NCBI GenBank assembly: GCA_036877525.1
Contig: JAZGTH010000007.1
Location: 2,281,501 to 2,345,500 of the forward strand
DNA length: 64,000 nucleotides
Direction: 5' to 3'
Source: Chromobotia macracanthus
Taxonomy: Eukaryota; Chordata; Actinopteri; Cypriniformes; Botiidae
The position numbers and the translations under genes are program-made. Each line of letters begins with the position of its first letter. Positions within the stretch are counted from its first letter, which is position 1. Positions 53,950 through 64,000 of the stretch are shown one piece after another. The notes below the pieces were generated by a model that worked only from the letters and a program-made list of their open reading frames with translations, did no database searches and was not told the DNA's origin.

Positions 53950-54294
53950 TAACGGGCACCATTCTCAGAACACTGACATACGTTCTCTACAGGTTGTCTC
54001 AAAGTTATCAAAAATGGTCTTGCACTAATGTTAGCAGAATTGTTTTTAACATTATATATTGTGTATATACTTGATTCTCATGTTTATTCTCATGGTTGTT
54101 ATGGTTCCCATAAGTTGTTAGTGGAGCGTTTTCAAAATGTTACAAAATCAAAAAAATCATGTTGTTATAACCAAGCAATAATGTTAACACAATGTCTGAA
54201 AACTGGACTCTGAACACTTTCAGAATAACCCTTTTAACATTTCTGTTACTTAATGGAAATGTTGCGGAAACATAACCTAAAATAGTTAGCTGGG
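53950..54294 (-). mobile_element. GTTAGCTGGG-family MITE, diverged
   Basis: CATTCTCAGAACACTGACAT to CCTAAAATAGTTAGCTGGG. It carries an unusual TTCTCATGTTTATTCTCATG direct repeat in the middle. Confidence 0.75.
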
Positions 54295-54772
54295 AAGTGT
54301 CTGTGGATGTCACGCTCCCCACAAAACAGCATAAAGGTAGTCATTTATTCATGCATTAAATTTCTAATCTTCTGAAGCCATTTGAAAGCTTTGTGGGAGG
54401 AACAGACAGAAACTTAAGTCCTGACTCGCTGATAATCCTCCCCGATGCTAATTTGAGTCCAGATTTAAAAATGGCACCAGGTTTGATGTAATCAAAGCAA
54501 AATACAGAGAATAAACTGAAAGGAGATTTGAGAGCTGCAGTGAAACGATTTAAATTCCAGCCTGTTTATCATACCCAGATATCCTACGGCTTCAAAAGAC
54601 AGAGAATACGGAACATGGTGTCATATGGACTGCTTTTAATGGTTTTTTATGGTGTTTTGTTTTGTCCGTTTCAGAGCCTGACAGACATGATGGTCACTAT
54701 GTCATGGAAAGAGTTTGTATGTGAGGATCCTTCATCTATGCTTAACGTCTCCTCCTTGTTTTTCACACAAAA

Positions 54773-54845
54773 AGGATGTGGAACAACATAAGGGTGAGTA
54801 AAAAAATAATGACAGACGTCCACCAAAAATTAAAATTATGTTTAA
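54773..54845 (+). repeat. GTTCACCCAAA-type repeat, right-end fragment
   Basis: GTGGAACAACATAAGGGTGA and GTAAAAAAATAATGACAGAC, then CACCAAAAATTAAAATTATG. Confidence 0.45.
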
Positions 54846-55206
54846 AGTGCCCTCAGGTCCATCAGCTGGACATCTGAATCCCTGTGAAAGTGATAAACAA
54901 AAAGATTCTGCGATTACGGGCGAAAGAGACAGACGGGTTTGTTGGGGCTGTGTGGTTTGAAGGGATAAATCGATTAGTGGGTCTAATAAAATCACGCCCT
55001 AAAAGCCGGCTAGCTCTGCTGACATATACAGCTCCTTCACAGGCAGAGCTTATTGATCTGCCAGACGAGTTCAATTTCATGTGTCCTCAGCCACACACAC
55101 TCGTACACACATATACTCTTGTGATAGTTGTAAAACAATGTCACACATTACAGTAGTTTCACTGTTAATATCGTTAATAAAACTACCAAAGAATATGTCT
55201 GCTTTA

Positions 55207-55522
55207 AACATTTTCTGAACGCTGGCCAATGTTTTCTCAAAGTTATCAAAAAGTGTTCTTGCAGTAATATTAGTAGAGAAGTATTAGTATTTTTCCATTA
55301 TGCATAGCAAAAACGTTATCCTTAAATAGTTGAACATTAAACGTTATCCTGAAATGTTTTTAAAATGTTACAGAATTTAACAATATCTGAATAATGTTCT
55401 TATAACCAAGCAATAATATTAATACAACGTCTAAAAAACTTTAAAAAATAAGATTTTTAACATTTTTGTTACATAAAGTAAACATTATGGAAACATTCTT
55501 ACAACCTAAAATTGTTAGCTGG
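55207..55522 (-). mobile_element. GTTAGCTGGG-family MITE
   Basis: ACATTTTCTGAACGCTGGCC to CCTAAAATTGTTAGCTGG. ATTAAACGTTATCCTGAAAT is a short internal duplication. Confidence 0.78.
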
Positions 55523-56187
55523 CTAAAGGACATTTTCTTTGTAAAACTAAAACTATGACTGAAAACAATGTTGTAAAAGTGAGTCAAGCACACTAACACA
55601 TGCTGGTGTGTACTAAAAACATAAAAAGCGATTGTACAAAATGAGATGCTGATAACGAATTTTTCCCGGGCCTTCACTGCCAACAATTCCAGTAAATTAA
55701 TGCAATAACGCCCTTGGCGTCTCAACTGGATGGTTAGACCACTCTCTGGAGAGTCATTGTGAAGTTTTATCTCACATGGACACCTTGGCCTTCCTGATAC
55801 CACATTCAGACTAGAGATATAAAGACTCTGAAGTGACCATCACAGTAAAAAAAACACGAGGAGACCAAACCACGTATCAAATGTGATTTCACGCCTTCAA
55901 AGCACTCAGAGAAACAGAGATTTGTAGTGGTCTCCAGTTTGAAGTTCAGACGTCTGATAGGAGGAAAGTTATTTATTTTTGTGGTAGTCGTTTGATGACA
56001 CCAAAATGGTCTATAATACCAGCTATAGTATACGTCACCTGTTTTCATGCATATCAACAGCATATCAAAGGCTCTGCTGGTGCACAATACATCCCTAATG
56101 CAATGTTTTTGTTTGGGCTCAGTAAATAAAATAAAAATATATGTCTATTTCACACTTTAAAGAGCCAGTGGAGAAAGATGCTTTTGC

Positions 56188-56480
56188 CCCAGCTAACAAG
56201 TTTAGGTTGTAAGAACGTTTCCCTAATACAAACATTAAAAATGTTGTTTTGAGAGTCATAAGAACGTTCAAAAGCCAAGTTATCTAGATGTTGTATTAAT
56301 GATATTGTTTGGTTATAAGAACATTATTCAAACTTTTTAAGAACAATGTTTTTGATATATACGATATATAACATGCAAAAAGTTTTACTTACATTACTGC
56401 CCAAATGTTTTTTGATAACTCTGAGAGAACCTTTAGAGAACATTAGCCAATGTTTTGATAACATTCTGTTATAGCTGGGG
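56188..56480 (+). mobile_element. GTTAGCTGGG-family MITE with both ends
   Basis: CCCAGCTAACAAGTTTAGGT to ACATTCTGTTATAGCTGGGG. ATATATACGATATATAAC keeps a CpG. Confidence 0.82.
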
Positions 56481-57499
56481 AATGGTGCAGTTACATCTGC
56501 AGGGGTCTACTGACCCATACCAACCCACCAAAACTTGACCTCCTCGGATGATGTTATCAAAAGACTAATGTTTAGAAAATGACTCTGCTTGTGTTTTACT
56601 CATTCAAGACTGCTGATATCTGTGGATTACATCCTCCTCATCTGAAAGCAGTGAGATGTATTTTAATCAGCCTCAAATCCATGTCTTGCTCCATATGGAG
56701 CGTAACATTCTGAATTCTCACTCTTTTTCACCTGATCCCGGTATTCTCCTTCTCTCCTTCTGCATGTCACACTTCATTGCCTCAAACACACACAGAAAAG
56801 TGTTGGCTAAGCCTCCGGGACACAGACAGACACAGAAACCTCCCCTCACGCTGCCCGCCACTGACCTATAGCCGGGAGACAACATACAGATGAATACGCA
56901 AACATATCTACAACTCTGTCACAGATAAATATTTAAAACCATGAAAACAGTTGTTGCTGTACAATCAGCTTATACTGTAGCACAAGAAGAGCTAAGTTAA
57001 TGTAGTTAGCATAGCTCAGATAAATTGGTCTTTGAAGAAGTTGGTTGGAATGTCTAAATGCGTATTAAAATCTCTGACTTTTGATTGTAGACTTTGGTAT
57101 CATGATCAATCTGAACCCAATGTTATACTTCTTCATTCTAAAACTCCAAAGAAACCACATATGAGAAAAATCTACGAAGCAGAAGACATAAACAAGCTTC
57201 CTCATGACTGTCTAGGTGAAACAACTGAGAAAATAAACAGATATCATTTGTAATTTATCTGTTCAGTGAGTACTGTTGCTGGAAATCATTAAAATAATTC
57301 TCAAAACACGTCTTAAGACAACATCGTACGTTAAGTATGTATTTTTAATTACAAACAAACACAGTCTGTTACTCTGCAGGTGACAAAACCTAAACACAGG
57401 AAAACAAACAACTCAGAATTTGTAGCAGCAAAGCAGAGCGCTCACCTCTGCTGAGAGAACCAATCCACATTTTAATGAACGATAATGTATTCAAACAAC

Positions 57500-57900
57500 A
57501 ACAGCCTGATTTAGCATTAAAAAAACAATAAAAGCGCGAGGATGGCACAAACAGCGAGCAGCGCTACGACATCTCAGCCCTGTGTCTTATCATCCATGTG
57601 ACAATACTCTTTAAGATCAATTCACCTGCAAAGTTCCCCAGAGGGGCTTCATTTTTCCTCTGAGTGGAGTCCTGAGTCCCGCGCAGGAAACACACACACA
57701 TTTATTTAAAGAGGAGGAGGACGGAAGAGAAGAAACATGTCAGACAGCTAATTACTTCAGGTCACTGATGCTCATTGAAACGTGCAGAGCACACATTTCC
57801 CATCATAAGACATGAGTAGATGATAAAACACATCATTATCCTGCTCTCTCTTCTCACAGAACAGCACAGGCCGCTATATGGAGGATCCTAATTGGATGTT
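57500..57900. promoter_or_regulatory. Candidate conserved non-coding element
   Basis: Repeat-free block with AAAGCGCGAGGATGG, GCGAGCAGCGCTACGAC, CAGACAGCTAATTACTTCAG and ATCCTAATTGGATG. CpG content is higher than in the flanks. Suggestion only. Confidence 0.2.
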
Positions 57901-58946
57901 CCTTTGTAAATTCAGTGAATGGTAAACTGATATACATGGTTCAAGGACAAATAAGGCTGACATTTAAAAGGAGAAATGTTTTTAAAAAATTCAAATGTTG
58001 GTATATGTATTTAAAAAATGTATTTATTTATAATATAATATTTTACATTGTATAAAAAAACCATTGTTTTAATGTGAAGTGATGCATTTAAGTATTTTTT
58101 ACACCAGTTTATTTAGATTTCAGAAGATTATCTTTTAATGAGAACTCACAGTAAGATCACTCAGCCCATTTGGATTTTAAGCCCAAACTAATCAATCTAA
58201 AATTGAGGAGAATCAATCCTCACATAACCGTGTCACAGCACAGAAAACATCTAAAGTAGCTGTCACAGGCCCCAGCTGATGACTGCCACAAACCAAACGG
58301 CACATTTATTGCCCCCATGTCCCTCCAAAGGGGTCACAAATCAGAATGACTGGCGATCCGAAAGGGCCCGAAAAGCATCAAGAGAAAGGTCGGATGGACA
58401 AGCCATGCCATGGGAGGTGACAAATTGAATAGAGAAGTGTCTTGCACAACCTGACACTTGTGAGTAACTGACCACGCTGGCTTAGATAAATGTGTGAGTA
58501 GATGGCACTGGACAAGCCCCGTTACCCCGCAGCTCAGCAGCTGCCAAGCCACATACTAACACAGTGTGTAACTGTATATTCAAGCCACGGCTGGACTTCA
58601 CGAGCCACCAGTAATGTCACACTGGGCTATCATGGTTACATCTAGTCATCGTTTCCAAAGGGGCAGCATCACCTGTTGGTGTGTGTGTTAATTACAGAAC
58701 AGTGAAGATGTTTCACTCATGACTGCTGGTTGAATGCAATGTATGCGATCGGTTAAACAAGCTTACTTAAGCCACATGACTTAAGAAACATGACTTAAAA
58801 CATGATACAAAATATATCGAATTAACAAGACATGTGGGGTCTGTACTAACACCTAGTGAGCCGCCTATACAGGCAGTAAAAAAAATTGATTGATTAGATC
58901 ATTAATATCTATCCCTATGATCTAAACAATGAGCCACCTAACAACT

Positions 58947-59219
58947 TAAAATTGCAATCCATAATCCGTTTAGGGGTTAAAAATAAACTAAATCAGTTAT
59001 TGAAGGAGTACATAACAGATCAAAGATCAACACTGTCTTTACCTTATCCTGATTCACAATGGTAAGCTTATAATAATGATTTATAATTTAAAGGCTTTTA
59101 AATAAATTTGACTTTTACACAATTTGACTTTAACATACGTAAAGAAAATTGTCAAGTAACCTGCAATTTTATGTTTCAAACAGAGATGGCGATAGAGAGG
59201 TGAAAGCTACAAACTGCAG
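58947..59219 (+). mobile_element. MITE, AAAGCTGCA-ended family, copy 4 (near full length)
   Basis: TAAAATTGCAATCCATAATC at the left and GAAAGCTACAAACTGCAG at the right, with ATGGTAAGCTTATAATAATG and TTTCAAACAGAGATGGC. Confidence 0.62.
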
Positions 59220-60430
59220 GTGTAACAAGGTGCTAACACTTCACTAAACAAAACTGCTGAAGCAGGACAGAGAGAAAATAATTCATGCCATCATCAGGGG
59301 AAACAGAAGCTGAAGTCATTAAGCGTAAAGCCATTGTTAATGAAATGTCACACCTCTGTGTTCCTCTGCTTCTCTTCTTTGGTCTGCACTCGTTAATCCA
59401 CTTCAGTGACACCCAATAAGAAGCAATGATTCACTTCACTCCAGAATAATGCCGCGTCCTCTCTCTCTCTGTCTCTGTTACAGTGCTTGCATGTGGTGTA
59501 ATGTAACAGATGGTGATGTATGTAATACTGTATGCTTTCATATAAATGATATATTGTGACTGTCAGGTGTTTAGATGAATGCGTGGATAGAGAATGAATA
59601 GAGAAATGAGGGGAATTTAGAGCTGTGAACGTGGGAAACACTGATGTAACTGACTGTTGCTACAAAGCCTGCTTACAAACTGCATCAGAATAAATGTTTA
59701 CTTGTACAGTTTCATATTTTAATATCCTAAACAATATTTCTTTTTTGTCGCACAGTTCAAAAGTATCTCCAGTTGGTAAAATAGTGTACACAAAGTAACG
59801 ATTCTCTATAAAGTATGTTTTGGCAGGACAAACACCCGAAAAAAGCCAAAACAGAACAAAACGGTAAATAATAAAAATAATAATACTAATATTTTTGTTT
59901 ACTTCCAAACATATGGGCCCATTTTTCAACTTCAAAACAACAGGTAAAAGTTATTACTGAAACTCAAATAAAAATCGAGATCAAGGTAAGCCATATCGAA
60001 AGAAGGCTGCGCAAAACTAATCCGACCTATTTTACAAAGCAGAGTTTTGAGTCATGGAGGCAAATGAAGATAAAAGTTCTGCTGAATATAAACAAACCGA
60101 GAGTAAGACATTCAAGCTGCACACACACATAACATTCAGTGTGTGCCTGTAAGTGTGTGGGTTCAAGTGACCTAAACAAATTCTCTCCAGGATGTATTTA
60201 AAAGGTTAATCTAAAGGGACTGGATGGGGGTACATGCTTTTGTTCACAAAAAACAAGCCATCAGGAAGGACAGACTGTCTGCTGGAAGGGGTTTGCTGGC
60301 ATCCTGGACTTATCAAATGCTTTTGGTGAGTTCTGCATTTGATGGTTTTGGAATAGCAAATCATCTGTGCAGCTTTGCACTCTGTAAAACTGTATCTTGA
60401 CATTTGCATAATTTGTCTTGCTCAAACATG

Positions 60431-60557
60431 AAAAAATATGATATATAACATAAAAAGCCATTCTACTAACATTACTGCAAGACCGTGTTTTAATAACTTT
60501 CAGAGAATTTTTAGAGAACCTTAGCCAATGTTCTGAAAACGTTTCCTGTTATCTGGG
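60431..60557 (+). repeat. GTTAGCTGGG-family MITE, right part
   Basis: AAAAATATGATATATAACAT, CTACTAACATTACTGCAAGA and GAAAACGTTTCCTGTTATCTGGG. Confidence 0.75.
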
Positions 60558-61842
60558 TGTGTGTTTGAAGTAACAGGACCCAGGGCAACATGTTCTCATA
60601 GCTGGACTGTAAGAGCTTTTTTTTAGGCAAAAATGAGGGCCTCTGTCAGGACACTTTGTGTCAGACAGCTGCATCAGCTCACACACTGCGGCTTTTAATA
60701 GCATAAATCTTTCAATGGAGACCATTACGGTTTAATTCTGGGAAGACTTGAATCACTGGCACGTCATGAGCCATCAACCGAGTCTACAACACAGTGTGGC
60801 GACCGCGTTTCACGAGACAACTCTCCAAATGATTAATGAAACATATTCAATAAACCTGCAGCGGCGTTTCCCTGATGAGAGCATTTACAAAAACTCTCCC
60901 GGTAGCAAGACATTTGTGAGAACGTCTGTTTACGCTGTGGCTACGTTCACGACACACTTGAACGTGGCTCAAATCCCTCATGTCACCTAGTTCTGTTTCC
61001 TGGATGACAGTTTGAACAGCATAAATCAGAATAAATGTGACATTTTCAATTTTAATCCGGGTTACTTTCATGTTTAAGCAATAAGGGACTCCATATACAG
61101 AGTGATGGATACACAGGTAGGTGAAAACGAAAAAGGTAGGTAAGTGGACTGTATACTGACCAATGTGCTAGTCAAAACAGATGTTTATCATATGATCAAC
61201 AAATTAATATCATTAAAAATGTTATATTTTTTATTATATTAAAACATCTTTTCATTATCTTTAATTTATGCATGAATTATTGGTGTTACTGTTTAAAGCA
61301 ACTGTTACTGTTTTCTGATCATCTGAGCCTTTTTTGTGTATTACAACGTGCAGTGCAACTTTAAAAATTAACGTCTGATTCCTGCTATTTAAATCAATAT
61401 TAAAGCGTCATATTCAGTGTCATTTCTGCTGTTCCCGCTTTCACAAGACAGACCTTTACGAGGGGAGAAAGTCATATATTCACATGTATGATGTGACTCT
61501 GGTCTGTGTTTCTTTAATTGAAGGTATCTCAGACAGATTGTAACCGGCGTGATTTATATAACACGTGAATCTGTCTGGCTCACATTATTAATCATCATCC
61601 TGAAATGAACATAAACAGTGGGCAGAACAAGACACCCAAACTCGAACCCACATCGCTCACATGAGCACCACAGCTTAATGTGTTGGTGCATATTCTGACA
61701 GTCTTTACAGCATGTTTAGGGCTGTTATTAACCCCAGTTTAGAAATGACACATAACTGACACCATATTTACCTGCATCAAACTCCCATGTCGATCTACAT
61801 CGTTTACACGGCACGAAACGACCCGTTTTAAGATGATTACAC

Positions 61843-61855
61843 CGCCATCTGGCGG
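61843..61855 (-). promoter_or_regulatory. CTCF-like (or YY1-like) binding site
   Basis: The minus strand reads CCGCCAGATGGCG, which agrees with the CTCF core CCASYAGRKGGCR at 12 of 13 positions. The plus strand contains CGCCATCT, which resembles a YY1 site. CCGCCA-TC-TGGCGG is also a near palindrome. This is sequence match only; occupancy is unknown. Confidence 0.4.
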
Positions 61856-63249
61856 CCACAGTCGCACCTGCGCACACTTGAATTGTGGAAGTAAAGCTTT
61901 ACTACCACAAAGACTTTTTCATACATATAGACTGAATTAACATTTCAACAATGCATCACACCTACACCTGCTACTGTACAGCGCTCATGACATACGTAAC
62001 CCCGACCAAATGTACGAGCTAGTGAAAAACTGCACTGAAATATTATTTCCATTATAGCCGGATTGTCTCCTCTGGTGAGAGACATGGAGGCCACGTTCAC
62101 ACTGTAGCTAAATACTGCGGTCACACATCTTCTGAGCGCTTATGCGCTTCCTTCTGTACGTACTATGTTTGGTTGTTTAGGGGAGCCTAAACAGAACTGC
62201 AAAACTTAGTAAGTGTATCATTTAACAGGGTAAAAGCTGAGAGGCATCATGCTGATTATTTCATCATGATGCTCATTAGGACACAACTGACCTTCTAACA
62301 GACCTTCCTACACCTGAACAAAAATTTCCATTTTACTTTGGCTGTCGAACAAGAAAAAGCTGTTTAGCACGGTAAACCCGTCTAATGTCTGCAGCCTGTA
62401 TGCTACTTTTCCACAAATCTAATGAAAGTTTGGCCACTACTGGTCTGACACTAAACTGCCAGTTATAGTCTTGATGCCAGTCCACCAACAACATCTCACA
62501 GTTCCTCTGCCCACCTTTCATCAAACGACCCAAATTGTTTCCCTGGTAACGTGCACAACAACACCTTGTTTGTTTGAATCTGGAGATAGTCTGGCATGCA
62601 TCTGGATCCAGCTGCCAGCCGTGTACGCAGGTACATTTTTTATCTCAACAGTGTGAATAGCTTTATTCCGCCCACCAGCCAGACTGTGAACTCACTGATA
62701 ATTTGTCACTTACTGGTAAAGTGTAGGTGCTGCAATTCGCACCAGTTACACATGCCAGCATCTCCACGGGTCTGTTAAACAGATACGTCATTCCTAAACG
62801 TCCCTGTGGTTCTGTATACTTCAGGAAAAATGGACATCGTTCATGAGAGATACCTGACTCAGAAACCTCAGTTCTGCTCTCACCTGGGTCAGAAATAAAA
62901 TGGGAGAAATGCCTTGTGGGCTTAGTGTTTATCTAACACTGGGACTAGCAAATTATTTATTTTGTATTCTAACACAGCATTTATAGTGTTATGATATCTA
63001 GAATCTAGAGCGTTATATGCAGCTGCTGTAAGACTGTACTGTGTTTAATAAAGTTTAATACAATGCCCTCATAAAGGTAAAAAAGAAACTCATGGAAAAC
63101 TCAATTCCAGCAGGAAAATACTTCCCCTTAATATAAACAGTTCATTTTGGATACTGACTCCCAGGCAAACCGCGCTACTGTTGTTTCTCTCCCGTAATAA
63201 AAGACTGAGCAGAAACACGCACAGTTTGCTGCAGTGATGAAAATGGTGT

Positions 63250-63350
63250 CACAGCTAAAGTTCAGGCCCAGAAACTATGAGGTCTGGGGTTTGAACCCAC
63301 ACTGACACATAAGCTGTCGCCATTGCTTTCTTGAAAAAGGCACTTTAAAA
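63250..63350 (+). repeat. Degraded tRNA-derived SINE
   Basis: B-box GGTTTGAACCC, followed later by CTTTCTTGAAAAAGGCACTT, a diverged form of the SINE body. The A-box region is not clear. Confidence 0.5.
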
Positions 63351-63400
63351 AATCTCTAGTCCGTTTTAGTTACTTCCTTTTTTTAAATGGCTAATTGCCA

Positions 63401-63638
63401 TACACTCTTAAAAAATAGGTGCTCTTAAAAAATAGGTGCTTCACGATGCCACAGAAGAACCTTTCATATCTGAAGAACCTTTCTGTTTCATAAAAGGTTC
63501 TTTGTAGTGGAGAAAGATTGTTTAGACTATAAATAGGTAAGAAAGAAATGGTTCTTTAAAGAACCTTTCACTGTTCTTTTGTTCTTCTATGGCATCACTG
63601 TGAAAATCCATTTGTAGAACCTTTTTTAAAAGAGTGTA
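63401..63638 (+). mobile_element. Palindromic MITE with TACACTCTTAAAAA ends
   Basis: Starts TACACTCTTAAAAAATAGGT and ends CCTTTTTTAAAAGAGTGTA. AGAACCTTTC, AAAGGTTCTT and AAAGAACCTTTCA alternate through the interior, so a single strand could fold into a long hairpin. A 17 bp unit (CTCTTAAAAAATAGGTG) is duplicated in tandem at 63405-63438. It lies about 330 bp downstream of the donor at 63969. Confidence 0.8.
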
Positions 63639-63969
63639 GAAAATATATTCATTAATGAAAAACACCACCTCCTCCAGCAAAATAAGAGCTGTTGACTTGG
63701 GTCTGACCTGGGTCGCCCCCTCTCTCACCCATACTTTTATGTCTAAACTTCACTTGCCTATAACAATAAAGGCAAAACAGCAACACCTCCTCAAAAATGC
63801 CACAACAAATGACAATCCAGTCGAATGCTAACTCAGGCTGCATTATCATCAGGGCTGTTTGCGCCCGCACAGAGAAAAGTGTGTCATTTCAAAGCAGAGC
63901 AGAAACACTGGGGGGTTTTCTCCCCTGCTGAGGGCGTTACAGAGCTCCGGTGAATCCAGAAGGTCTTAC

Positions 63970-64000
63970 CCTGACTGCTGCTGGTGAGAGAGTGTAGAGG
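63970..64000 (-). CDS. znf385b: znf385b partial upstream exon of the longer isoform, cut by the window edge
   Basis: The last 31 nt read on the minus strand give ten codons (PLHSLTSSSQ) plus a spare G, then a strong donor GTAAGA at 63969-63964. The spare G joins the GT of the 20451 exon to form Gly, the same phase as the short first exon. ZNF385B long isoforms have an extra N-terminal zinc finger followed by a Ser/Pro/Thr-rich linker before the LPALVR block. This piece would be the end of that linker. The rest of the exon and the extra finger lie outside the window. The short length limits certainty: the frame is open, but homology cannot be judged on ten residues. Confidence 0.58.

Larger units (their letters stand above)
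40501..63969 (-). other. znf385b: znf385b intron of the longer isoform (joins 63970 to 20451)
   Basis: No further exon was recognised. The interval is rich in MITEs, with copies at 42208, 45027, 47554, 50138, 51427, 53950, 55207, 56188 and 60431. Unlisted stretches, including 40680-42200, 43130-45020, 45150-47240, 47870-49110, 52360-53850, 56490-58940 and 60560-63240, look largely unique and AT-rich. Open frames such as 43625-44041 and 44006-44437 lack recognisable domains, splice context or biased composition. Confidence 0.7.

Overview
This window is vertebrate nuclear DNA from a ray-finned fish, most likely a cyprinid (carp, barb or danio relative). The evidence is one gene with long introns on the minus strand, tRNA-derived SINEs whose 3' tail matches the common teleost type, many short non-coding DNA transposons (MITEs), and long CA, GA and TA microsatellites. 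Nothing looks bacterial or viral, and I saw no CRISPR array, operon or intact transposase or reverse transcriptase gene.

The only protein-coding gene I can support is znf385b, a zinc finger protein of the ZNF385 family, transcribed from right to left. Eight coding exons join in frame: 40222-40231 (alternative first exon), 20309-20451, 14541-14651, 7020-7182, 2879-3190, 1490-1674, 875-976 and 136-348 (stop codon at 136-138). All splice sites are GT-AG and all phases agree. The joined frame is 1,239 nt, a 412-residue protein with three C-X2-C-X12-H-X5-H fingers. A ninth, partial exon at the right edge (63970-64000) ends in the same phase. It probably belongs to a longer isoform that skips the short first exon and continues outside the window. 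The 3' UTR runs off the left edge.

Layout: 1-7200 holds the last five coding exons in a compact block. 7200-20500 holds two more exons, SINE pieces and a Tc1/mariner-like MITE. 20452-40221 is one 19.8 kb intron with a 240 bp purine tract, several MITEs and unique stretches rich in homeodomain-like TAATTA words. 40222-40500 is the alternative first exon and probable promoter, next to a GA/CT tract. 40500-63970 is the intron of the longer isoform, and it carries the densest set of MITEs, a TA/CA microsatellite, a CTCF-like site and a hairpin-forming MITE.

The dominant non-genic signal is one MITE-like family with CCCAGCTAAC...GTTAGCTGGG ends: about 23 copies, roughly 5 kb or 8% of the window. 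I found no undescribed biological system. The most useful results are the fully resolved exon structure with its two alternative 5' ends, the zinc fingers that are each split by an intron, and the repeat families.
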